A stretch of 64,000 bases of DNA from CALOFP01 sp942492635 (lineage in GTDB: Bacteria > UBP6 > UBA1177 > CALOFP01), in assembly GCA_942492635.1 (NCBI GenBank), contig CALOFP010000003.1, forward strand, positions 1,178,001 to 1,242,000. The letters are read 5' to 3'. This document shows positions 10,501 through 18,049 of the stretch, piece by piece. Below the pieces are notes generated by a model, which had not been told where the DNA came from, did no database searches, and saw nothing but the letters and a program-made list of their open reading frames with translations. The translations under genes were made by a program, and so were the position numbers. The stretch's first letter is position 1; every line of letters begins with the position of its first letter.

Positions 10501-11801
10501 ACCCGGTTCCCGAATCATGCGGCGACGACGTCTGCCAGGATAACGAAGGAGTGCACAACTGTCTTGCAGACTGCAGCCGAGACATTGTTCTTATCGTCGA
10601 CGGAAACATGGAAGCAGAGCTTCAGAGTGAAATCGATCAGTACATTTCGAATACCGCTGCACTAGGCAAGAAGGTCTACGCGCTGGCATGGAACAGCGGA
10701 ACGGCGGCCGAACTCAAGAATCTTCTCAAATCGGAATATGAAAACTACCGCATAAAGGGAGCCTGGTTTGTAGGCGACATTCCGACAGCATGGTTCGAGC
10801 AGCCGGGCTGGTACAGCAACATCGAGGAGTTCCCCTGCGACATATTCTTTTCCGACATCAACGGAATGTGGCTCGACAAGGACGGAAACGGCAAGTACGA
10901 CTGGAAAACGACAACTATTCTCGATATCTTCACATCCAGGATCACCGGAACAGCAGCGGATATCAAAACCTATTTCGCAAAACTTCACGACTACTACACG
11001 GCGGGATCGCTGGTGAATCAGGGCTCCTTCGTCTTCATCGACGACGACTGGGACTACCAGGGCACGAGAGATTACGGATTCGGCGGAATCTACAGGGATG
11101 AGTACAAGCTCTACGAAAAGAGCGACACCACATTCGACAACTACGTGGGCAGACTCAGCAGCATCGGAGTCGGCGACAACCCTGTACCGGGACCGGGAGC
11201 GGAATTTGTCCACCACAAGATTCACGCGAGTCCCTACAACTTCATGATCGCACACGATTCCGAAACATATCCGGACGGAAACGGCGGTGGAGTTTCACCG
11301 GAAGTTATCGCGGAGCACAACTTCCAGGCATCCTTCTACACACTCGCCAGCTGTTCACCGGCAAGGTTCACACATCCGTCGATTACCGTTGCCGAGGCAC
11401 TCATCCAGAGCACGGAGTACGGCCTTGCAGTCTTCGGATCGACAAAGGTGTGTAACCTCAACGGAATCGAAAACTTCCACATAAAGATGGGAGAGGCCGA
11501 GAACAACAGCTTCGGAGACGCATACCGCTACTGGTACAACAAGAACGGACGTTTCAGCGACCTTCTCCACCTGGGCTACATAATTCTGGGCGATCCCCTG
11601 CTCACAATCCAAGGCGACGCGTCCGAAACTGTAAAAACCCTTGCCGGAGCCGGCCATGGAGCCGAACTCAGCGAAGAGGAGAGAAAGGCCCGCGAAGAGG
11701 CGGAAATGGAAATCATCCGTCGTCATGCAAAAGAGATAGAGAAGAATCACGACACCTTCGAACAGTACAGAAAAAATCACCCCGAATTCTTCAGAAAATA
11801 G
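7593..11801 (+). CDS. Secreted P-domain/PKD protein with gingipain-like C25 domain (copy 1)
   Basis: 1402 residues from the ATG at 7593, preceded by TGGAGG; upstream in-frame codons would lie inside the conserved leader. After the signal peptide come a proprotein-convertase P domain (about 25-150; motif DITHPWRGD), four PKD/REJ-like domains (about 150-530; PVADAG...LDGS...DPDGD...W), a second P domain (about 530-650), a fifth PKD domain, a third P domain (about 750-870), a sixth PKD domain and a Cys-rich CGDDVCQDNEG link. The last 400 residues resemble peptidase C25 (gingipain). His1221 in AHDSET and Cys1254 in LASCSPARF are 33 apart, as I recall for gingipain R, followed by an AEALI...GLAVFGST strand. 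It is probably an extracellular cysteine peptidase; substrate unknown. The end is a charged tail that finishes KNHPEFFRK. It is followed by a terminator and a paralogue of exactly equal length. Confidence 0.85.
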   Translation: MIRKLIFPFLITLLFFSTSLFGGIVEKSSGDLSMSIPDYSYYGVSHSLDLTETGNVSSVDVAVDITHPWRGDIKIVLTCPDGQSVVLREPANDSGNDIVETYTVAECNNQPAAGEWKLTVSDHGFWDWGTLNNWTLRVTVEDDNQNHAPVADAGDDITVDEGTLVSLDGSGSYDPDNDEITYRWRQLEGPVVDMDSFTQNPVFTAPDVAEQTTLKFHLIVNDGELDSEPVYVYVTVNHKNLAPIANAGLEQTVFAGTRVTLDGSRSRDPEGAPITFRWSQTAGSGVFLNDSNAVSPTFLTPPVTETVTLTFELIVNDGELDSAPATVNIIVKPSEGNRPPVANAGVDFKHPASPKVTLDGSASSDPDGDPITYSWRKVSDVNVALNNSTYETPSFDATRITEVTTITFELIVNDGNLDSEPDTVTVTIVPDQNTPPVADAGRDKIVFSGDDITLDASGSSDYDGDPLSFSWQQTGGYPKGIIEGNIGINSESLTFKAPHVAALETFTFEVTVSDGEAHSTDTVQVIVKPISFLLEMSSSDTPLDIPDNDENGIESVINLKDNNSKIKKLDVTVDITHTYIGDLEVVFTCPDGRTEVILHAKGEGGSADDIRKSFSVTECNDMIAGGPWSLKVRDTESQDVGTLNSWSFKAETEIDVQKPVAVIGTATPEVNGGDKVKLDGGRSYDPTGQYGIEKYNWRQVSGPTVYLGQNYETTFRAPHTRDRIEMEFELVVSNPTGDSDPVYQTIVVNPSITEEYDFDSADTPLAIPDNNSGGVTSANAMDIIGMLMKAEITVDITHPNAGDLKIEYKCPTDNVNWHVLRERSGEGTANINEKYTITECPITNIPGPGTWTLRVSDLNAGNAGTLNTWNVRTFLVDVNHHPVPHAGDDQSVAAGSTVQLDGSLTYDPDAQYIEYEWTQTAGPDVTINEKNSVIATFEAPEVSEPTVLSFELTTRQHPYEKRAAVNITVNPVPESCGDDVCQDNEGVHNCLADCSRDIVLIVDGNMEAELQSEIDQYISNTAALGKKVYALAWNSGTAAELKNLLKSEYENYRIKGAWFVGDIPTAWFEQPGWYSNIEEFPCDIFFSDINGMWLDKDGNGKYDWKTTTILDIFTSRITGTAADIKTYFAKLHDYYTAGSLVNQGSFVFIDDDWDYQGTRDYGFGGIYRDEYKLYEKSDTTFDNYVGRLSSIGVGDNPVPGPGAEFVHHKIHASPYNFMIAHDSETYPDGNGGGVSPEVIAEHNFQASFYTLASCSPARFTHPSITVAEALIQSTEYGLAVFGSTKVCNLNGIENFHIKMGEAENNSFGDAYRYWYNKNGRFSDLLHLGYIILGDPLLTIQGDASETVKTLAGAGHGAELSEEERKAREEAEMEIIRRHAKEIEKNHDTFEQYRKNHPEFFRK

Positions 11802-11807
11802 AATCGG

Positions 11808-11842
11808 AGTCCGGCCCTTTCCAAAGGGGCCGGCTCTTTTTC
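11808..11842 (+). terminator. Intrinsic terminator of first C25-like gene
   Basis: CCGGCCCTTT pairs with AAAGGGGCCGG across a 2-base CC loop, with one bulged G, followed by CTCTTTTT. It begins about 10 bases after the stop codon, so the two paralogues are likely separate transcription units. Confidence 0.8.
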
Positions 11843-11932
11843 CAGAGAGAAATCCTTTCGCTGTTATCGTATTAAAAATTTTAACCACAAAACTCTAGAG
11901 CTAATTAGAATTTCAATAATTTTATGTTTTTT

Positions 11933-12018
11933 ACTTGACAAGCTACTCATAAAGTTTAATTTTCTACTGCGCATTATTTATATATACCCCATTTTTTAAC
12001 TTTTTTTGGAGGTCATTA
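11933..12018 (+). promoter_or_regulatory. Conserved upstream block of second C25-like gene
   Basis: TTGACA at 11935-11940, TACTGC at 11965-11970 and TTTTTTTGGAGG before the ATG match the first paralogue's leader in sequence and spacing. The duplication therefore included the control region, or the region is under selection. No convincing -10 box. Confidence 0.45.
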
Positions 12019-15000
12019 ATGATTCAAAAAACCTTTTCTCCCATTTTTATTTTCTTTTTACTTTTTTCAACATCGCTTTTGGGCAAGGTAGTTGAAAAGG
12101 ATTCCGGCTATCTGTGGATGCCGATACCGGACTACGACAGCTACGGCATCTCCCACACAATGAATGTCGACGAAACAGGCAACGTTTCAGCAGTGGAAGT
12201 CGGCGTGGACATTACCCACCCCTGGCGCGGCGACATTAAACTCATGCTCACATGTCCCGGCGGCGAATCCGTCGTACTCAAGGAACCTTCAGATGATTCC
12301 GGTTTCAACATTTTTGAAACATACCCGGTCAGCGGATGCGGCAACGGTCCGGCAGTCGGCCAATGGACCCTTACCGTAAGCGACCACGGTTTCTGGGACT
12401 GGGGTATACTCAACGGCTGGAACCTCAGGATTTCCATTGATGAAGAGAGCCCGAACAGAGCTCCCGTAGCCGACGCCGGCAGAGACATCACCGTGGATGA
12501 GGGAACGCTTGTATCCCTTGACGGAACGGCATCCTACGATCCGGACAACGACGACATAACATATCACTGGCGTCAGCTTGAAGGACCGGTTGTCGAAATC
12601 GACGTCAATTCCGAAAGCCCCATATTCAACGCTCCGGATGTGGCCGGTGAGACCACCCTGAAATTCCAGCTTACAGTCAACGACGGGAAACTGGACAGCG
12701 ATCCCGCATTTGTCTACGTAACCGTCAATCACGCAAACATGAGACCTGTCGCCTACGCAGGCATAGAGCAGACGGTTCCGGGCCGCACGAGAGTTACGCT
12801 TGACGGCTCACGCAGCCGGGATCCCGAAGGTGATCCGCTGACCTTCAAGTGGACTCAGACCGAAGGCCCGAGTATCTTCATGAGCGACAGCACCTCATTC
12901 AAACCCAACTTCCTCACGCCCCCGGTTGACAGAACTGTTACCCTCACATTCAAGCTGATAGTCAGCGACGGAGAGCTCTACAGCGAACCCTCTTTCGTCA
13001 ACGTCATAGTAACCCCTGAAGGAGAGAACCATCCGCCTGTCGCAAATGCGGGCTCCGATTTCAAACACCCCGCATCTCCCAAGGTGACTCTTGACGGAAG
13101 CGGATCAAGCGATCCCGACGGTGACGCACTGTCATTCTCATGGAGAAGAGTCGGCGGAGCGGATGTAACACTCAACAACCCGACTTATGTAAATCCGTCT
13201 TTCGACGCAAGTCACATAAGGGAGGTGTCGACCGTAACCTTTGAGCTTGTTGTAAATGACGGAAAGGAAGACAGTGATCCGGACACAGTTACCGTAACTA
13301 TCGACCCTTCAGACAATACGCCTCCCATAGCCGACGCCGGAAAAGACAGCGTAGTATTCGCCGGAGAGACAATTATTCTCGACGCCTCGGCAAGCTGGGA
13401 TGCTGACGGCGACACTCTCACCTACAGCTGGCAGCAGATCGGAGGCTATCCGAAGGGAATTATCGAGGGCAACATCGGCCAGAACCAGGCACGCCTAACT
13501 TTCCAGGCTCCCAATGTTCCGCAGACGGAAACTTTCAACTTTGAAGTGACGGTAAGCGACGGCAAGACAGAGACAAAAGACATCGTTAATGTTACGGTTA
13601 ATCCCGTTAACGAAATAATTGAAAGGAGTTCGGAAGACACTCCTCTTGCCATTCCGGACAACGACGACCACGGCACCAACAGCGTAATTGACGTCAAAGA
13701 CACGAATTCGATCATATCGAAAATCGAAGTCACCGTTGACATAACTCACCCGAACATGGCGGATCTCGAAATTCTTTTCACCTGTCCGGACGGCAAAACA
13801 GACATTCTGCTTCACCGTTTGGGCGAGGATGCAAACGTGGCCAACATGCGAAAAACCTTTCTCGTAAAAGATTGCAACGGCATCGAGGCAACGGGTCCAT
13901 ACATCCTTCTTGTGAGGGATCTCGAGCAGGGCGACGAGGGAACACTCAACAGCTGGAGCTTCAGGGCCGAAACGGCTGTCAATGTCCAGAAACCGGTTGC
14001 GGTCATTCTTACTCAGACTCCCGAGATAAACGGTGGAGACAAAGCTGTTCTGGACGGAGGAAAAAGCAACGATCCGACAGGAATCTACGGAATCGTCGAA
14101 TACAAATGGAGACAGATTTCAGGGCCGACAGTACAGCTCTATAAAGGCCGGGAAGCCCACTTTTACGCACCGCACACAAGGGAACGATACGAAGTTGAGA
14201 TTGAACTCATCGTAAGCAACCAGGCAGGAAACAGTGAGCCTGTGACACAGGTTGTGATTGTCAATCCCTCCGTTACAGAAGAGTACGGTTTCGACTCCAC
14301 GGACACCCCTCTTCAGATTCCCGACAACAACGCAGCGGGAACGACATCCCTCAACAAGATGGACATAACGGGAACTCTCATCAAGGCCGAAATCGATGTG
14401 GACATCACCCATCCGAATGCCGGCGACATAAGGATTGAGTACAAATGCCCGACGGACGACATCACCTGGCATACGCTCAGAGACAGGAAAGGTGAAGGTG
14501 AAGCGGACATCAATGAAAAATATGTGATCACCGCATGCGACATAACGGGCATTAACGGACTGGGCACGTGGAGTCTACGGGTCATCGATCTGAACAGCGG
14601 CAATGTCGGAACACTCAACAGCTGGAGTGTAAAGACATGGCTTACGGACGTAAACCATCTTCCCATCCCCCATGCGGGAGAAGACCAGTCCGTAGCCGCA
14701 GGCTCCAAAGTAGGCCTCGATGCCAGTCTCAGTTATGATCCCGACGGACACTATCTCGAATACGCATGGGAACAGATTTCCGGACCCGATGTAGATATTG
14801 AGAATCCCGGAAATGTCGTAGCCACATTCACGGCACCCGACGTAACGGAACCTACGGTTCTCTCCTTCCGGGTTTCCGTCAGCCAGTACCCGTATGATGA
14901 ATACGACACCGTTGAAATAACAGTCCACCCCGTACCCGAAAAATGCGGCGACGGCATCTGTCAGTCCGACGAGGGATTCCACAACTGTATGGAAGACTGC

Positions 15001-16227
15001 AGCCGGGATCTGGTTCTCATTGTCGACGGAAAGATGGAGGCGGATCTCCAGAGTGAGATAGATCAGTACATCATGGATTCCGAAACTCAGGGCAAAAAAG
15101 TTTACTCCATGGCCTGGAACAGCGGAACAGCCTCAGATCTGAAGGATTTTCTCAAAACACAGTACGACACCTACCGCATAAAAGGAGCCTGGTTCGTGGG
15201 AGAGATTCCCGCGGCGTGGTACGAACAGCCCGGCTGGTCCAACAATATTGAGGATTTCCCCTGCGACATCTTCTACATGGACATAAACGGAGACTGGCGG
15301 GACAAGGACGGCGACGGCAAGTACGACTGGAAGACAACCCCCATTCTCGATATTTTCACATCAAGACTCACAGGTTCGCTCGAAGAGATCAAGAGCTACT
15401 TCGTGAAACTTCACGACTACTACCAGGGAGGATCGCTTGTGGATCCCGGTGTCTTCATATTCATCGACGACGACTTTTCCGGAGAGTGGACAAGGGAGTA
15501 CGGTTTCGATGATCTGTACAGGGATGAATACAAACTCTACGAAAAGAGAGATACGACCTTCGACGCATACGTCGGAAGACTCAGCAGCATCGGAATTGGA
15601 GAGAACCCCGTTCCCGGACCCGGATCGGAGTTTGTACACCACAAAATCCATGCATACCCCTACAACTTTGCAATCATGCACGATTCCGAAACATACCCCG
15701 AAGGAAACGGAGGCGGAGTCACGGTTGAGGTAATCGAGGAGCACAACTTCAAAGCCTCATTCTACACACTCGCCAGCTGTTCACCCGCCAGATTCACCCA
15801 CCCGTCGACAACAGTTGCCGAAGCGCTCATAAGCCGTACAGATTACGGACTTGCTGTTTTCGGATCGACAAAGGTGTGCAACCTCAACAACGTAGAGGAG
15901 CTTCACAGAAAAATCGCAGACACCAAGAACAACAACTGGGGTGAAGCCTACCGTCACTGGTACAACAACTGGGGCCGTAAAAACGACCTGCTCCACCTGG
16001 GTTACATAATCCTCGGAGATCCGCTGCTCACAATCGAAGGGGATGTGACCGGCACAGCAAACAAAATGGCGATGACTTCATCCGATACAAATCTCAGCGA
16101 AAAGGAGATAAAGGCTCGGGAGAAGGCTGAAATGGAAATAATTCGCCGTCACGCAAAAGAGATAGAGAAGCATCACGACACCTTCGACCAGTACAGAAAA
16201 AATCACCCGGAATTTTTCAGAAAGTAG
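12019..16227 (+). CDS. Secreted P-domain/PKD protein with gingipain-like C25 domain (copy 2)
   Basis: 1402 residues, start ATG at 12019 with GGAGG 6 bases before it. It is collinear with the upstream gene throughout: signal peptide, P domain, four PKD-like domains, P, PKD, P, PKD, Cys-rich CGDGICQSDEG link, C25-like catalytic region and basic-acidic tail. The predicted catalytic residues have the same numbers, His1221 (MHDSET) and Cys1254 (LASCSPARF). Protein similarity is high but third-codon positions differ widely, so the duplication is not recent. P domains stabilise secreted peptidases in other families and PKD domains commonly bind polymers, which fits an extracellular protease acting on large substrates. 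Neither a known type IX sorting domain nor a membrane anchor is seen. Confidence 0.85.
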   Translation: MIQKTFSPIFIFFLLFSTSLLGKVVEKDSGYLWMPIPDYDSYGISHTMNVDETGNVSAVEVGVDITHPWRGDIKLMLTCPGGESVVLKEPSDDSGFNIFETYPVSGCGNGPAVGQWTLTVSDHGFWDWGILNGWNLRISIDEESPNRAPVADAGRDITVDEGTLVSLDGTASYDPDNDDITYHWRQLEGPVVEIDVNSESPIFNAPDVAGETTLKFQLTVNDGKLDSDPAFVYVTVNHANMRPVAYAGIEQTVPGRTRVTLDGSRSRDPEGDPLTFKWTQTEGPSIFMSDSTSFKPNFLTPPVDRTVTLTFKLIVSDGELYSEPSFVNVIVTPEGENHPPVANAGSDFKHPASPKVTLDGSGSSDPDGDALSFSWRRVGGADVTLNNPTYVNPSFDASHIREVSTVTFELVVNDGKEDSDPDTVTVTIDPSDNTPPIADAGKDSVVFAGETIILDASASWDADGDTLTYSWQQIGGYPKGIIEGNIGQNQARLTFQAPNVPQTETFNFEVTVSDGKTETKDIVNVTVNPVNEIIERSSEDTPLAIPDNDDHGTNSVIDVKDTNSIISKIEVTVDITHPNMADLEILFTCPDGKTDILLHRLGEDANVANMRKTFLVKDCNGIEATGPYILLVRDLEQGDEGTLNSWSFRAETAVNVQKPVAVILTQTPEINGGDKAVLDGGKSNDPTGIYGIVEYKWRQISGPTVQLYKGREAHFYAPHTRERYEVEIELIVSNQAGNSEPVTQVVIVNPSVTEEYGFDSTDTPLQIPDNNAAGTTSLNKMDITGTLIKAEIDVDITHPNAGDIRIEYKCPTDDITWHTLRDRKGEGEADINEKYVITACDITGINGLGTWSLRVIDLNSGNVGTLNSWSVKTWLTDVNHLPIPHAGEDQSVAAGSKVGLDASLSYDPDGHYLEYAWEQISGPDVDIENPGNVVATFTAPDVTEPTVLSFRVSVSQYPYDEYDTVEITVHPVPEKCGDGICQSDEGFHNCMEDCSRDLVLIVDGKMEADLQSEIDQYIMDSETQGKKVYSMAWNSGTASDLKDFLKTQYDTYRIKGAWFVGEIPAAWYEQPGWSNNIEDFPCDIFYMDINGDWRDKDGDGKYDWKTTPILDIFTSRLTGSLEEIKSYFVKLHDYYQGGSLVDPGVFIFIDDDFSGEWTREYGFDDLYRDEYKLYEKRDTTFDAYVGRLSSIGIGENPVPGPGSEFVHHKIHAYPYNFAIMHDSETYPEGNGGGVTVEVIEEHNFKASFYTLASCSPARFTHPSTTVAEALISRTDYGLAVFGSTKVCNLNNVEELHRKIADTKNNNWGEAYRHWYNNWGRKNDLLHLGYIILGDPLLTIEGDVTGTANKMAMTSSDTNLSEKEIKAREKAEMEIIRRHAKEIEKHHDTFDQYRKNHPEFFRK

Positions 16228-16235
16228 AACAGAAT

Positions 16236-16259
16236 CCGGCCCTGCCCAAACGGGGCCGG
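16236..16259 (+). terminator. Hairpin after second C25-like gene
   Basis: CCGGCCCTGCCC-AAAC-GGGGCCGG matches the terminator stem of the first paralogue but has no T-run after it, so it may terminate weakly or only stabilise the 3' end. Confidence 0.5.
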
Positions 16260-16379
16260 AACCCGCATTTTCAACCGTCACAAATTGAAATAGAAAACAG
16301 TTTTCTTTAGAGAGAGTAATTCCGAACCTGCGAAATGTGTTATGATTGAATGATAACGATTCATTCAGAGAGGTAATCC

Positions 16380-16946
16380 ATGGACAGGCAGGATCTTCAC
16401 ATTCACACCATTTTCTCCCACGGAGACAGCGCCGTAGCCGAAGAGCAGACGGTAGAACTCATATCGGAAATTCGCCACGCGCAGACAATCGGAATCAGCG
16501 ATCATTTCGATTACATAACCGGGAACTATTTCGAAAAATACGAAAAAACGGTAAGAAGATTCGGCATGAAAGTGGGAACGGAAATCGACGGCACTCCCCT
16601 TCTCACCGAAGCGATCGACCTGCCTTTCGACTACTTTATCTTCCACCTTCGGGATAACGACAGTGAATACAAAGGAATAGAAACACTTCTGTCGACGGGA
16701 AAACCTGTAATCATCGCACATCCGCATGTGTTCGAGGCGGACTTATCCAGGATACCTCCCGAAGCTTTCGTCGAAATCAACAACAGATACATATGGAAAT
16801 GCAACTGGAAAGAAATCTACGGACCTTTCAAAAATCGTTTCAGATTTATTCTCAGTTCCGATGCGCATCAACCGAACTGGCTCAACCAGAATGCCGCAAA
16901 ATACGTCATGAGGGAACTTGGAATCAACGAATCGGTTGTTTTCTGA
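16380..16946 (+). CDS. PHP-domain metal-dependent phosphoesterase
   Basis: 188 residues; ATG at 16380 with AGAGAGG upstream. The metal-binding motifs of the PHP superfamily are visible: His7-Ile-His9 at the N-terminus (DLHIHT), SDHFD near residue 42, IIAHPHVF in the middle and SSDAHQP near the C-terminus. The family includes histidinol phosphatase, DNA polymerase PHP domains and nucleotide or oligonucleotide phosphoesterases. This short stand-alone form matches none of the named enzymes well enough to assign a substrate. It is probably cytoplasmic, as no signal peptide is present. It stands alone between the C25-like pair and a repeat-rich gap. Confidence 0.82.
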   Translation: MDRQDLHIHTIFSHGDSAVAEEQTVELISEIRHAQTIGISDHFDYITGNYFEKYEKTVRRFGMKVGTEIDGTPLLTEAIDLPFDYFIFHLRDNDSEYKGIETLLSTGKPVIIAHPHVFEADLSRIPPEAFVEINNRYIWKCNWKEIYGPFKNRFRFILSSDAHQPNWLNQNAAKYVMRELGINESVVF

Positions 16947-17070
16947 TTCTCCCGGATTCGGGGTCGGACGGCATATTATAGCAAATAAAATGCACACCGC
17001 CCACACCCAGGAACCCCGTCAGGTGGTGACACTATTCCTCACCATTTTTGTTATGCTTTTTTCATAAATG

Positions 17071-17320
17071 AAAAAATCCCGATTCCGTCTCCAATCCGAC
17101 CTCAAAACAAATATATTGGTCGATTCAGCCGCTGGAATGATCCAATTATCTGTATATCTATGAATTTAGCCGCTGGTTTGACCTCAAAACAATTAATCTG
17201 CTCCCGACAGCCGTTATTTCGGTCTCGATATTTTTAAGTTAATCAAATCAGCGGCTGAGATATTCAGGATATTTCTTTTCTGAAAATTTTTACGGCCGGA
17301 ATCGCCTGGATATTTTTTTA
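17071..17320. repeat. Dispersed intergenic repeat, copy B
   Basis: Best-preserved of three copies; collinear with 4451-4700. It contains an internal direct repeat: GACCTCAAAACAA begins at 17098 and again at 17180. It ends just before an Rhs gene fragment. Confidence 0.7.
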
Positions 17321-17336
17321 TTACGAGATCGGCAGT

Positions 17337-17660
17337 TGATTTGCGTTGGAAAAAGCAAAAGATTTACGAGGCCGGTGTCGCAGTCGTGGAGGCCTCCGGC
17401 GAAGCCGAATTCGATGTTGAGGGTATTGGGATCATTTTGATTTGGAATGATTTTACTGAATGTGTCGTAACTGATTCTTTTTACGATTGCTCCGGTGGAG
17501 AAATTCACGATCAGCCTTGGGGAGCCGAGGTGGTCAGAGATTACGCGGTATTTTGTTCCGTAGACGTACTGCTCGCGAACATTACCGTTTTCATCAACTA
17601 TCACCACTCTCTTTCCTTGGCGTCTGCAAAGCGTAACATCTTCATAAGAATCAAGCATGT
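17337..17660 (-). pseudogene. Rhs/YD-repeat core fragment
   Basis: The minus strand encodes VDENGNV..QYVYG, then YRVISDHLGSPRL, a variable stretch, then FAGGLHDCDTGLV. These match in order the end of the intact Rhs protein at 21296-30637 (VDDNGNV, YRIISNHLGSPRL, FYFAGGLYDKDTKLV). The match begins abruptly and stops at LV, where the intact gene continues with the DYDPYVGRW core; here the frame runs into unrelated sequence. It lacks a start and most of the gene, so it is a remnant, perhaps a displaced Rhs tip cassette. Confidence 0.75.
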
Positions 17661-18049
17661 ACAATCTTTTCAATAAAATCTGAAACCCATAAAAGAAATA
17701 TTCATGCCGAAGCAAAAGTGTATAAATGCCGGCCAGACCCTCATCGGGTTATAAGGAAAACGAACTCGCCTGGCGAAATATGTTAAAAAAGCTTCCAAGG
17801 TTTGGTATTGGAAAATATGGATATGTTTATAATAACTGAAATTTTGATTATGGTCCTTGATATTGACTAAATTTAAATGACAGGATTGATAAGTGTGTAA
17901 TATAAATAGATATTATTAACTGATAAATGGTAATGATTTAATTAAACCTTGCAATAAAGTTGTTGATAATATATACAGACTTGTTGTTGGTTTTTTATAG
18001 TTTGAAGAAAAAGATGTTTAAATAATTTAAAACCATTGGAGGCGTTAAT

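Larger units (their letters stand above)
16947..18049. other. Repeat- and remnant-rich intergenic region
   Basis: About 1.1 kb without an intact gene. It contains dispersed repeat copy B (17071-17320), a broken Rhs 3' fragment (17337-17660, minus strand), and an AT-rich stretch (17800-18049) that leads into the next gene and may hold its promoter, although I cannot pick a convincing -35/-10 pair. Confidence 0.6.

Noticed and set aside
7593..16227. Assembly duplication of one C25-like gene
   Set aside because: The two copies differ at many codons along the whole length, so they are true paralogues.
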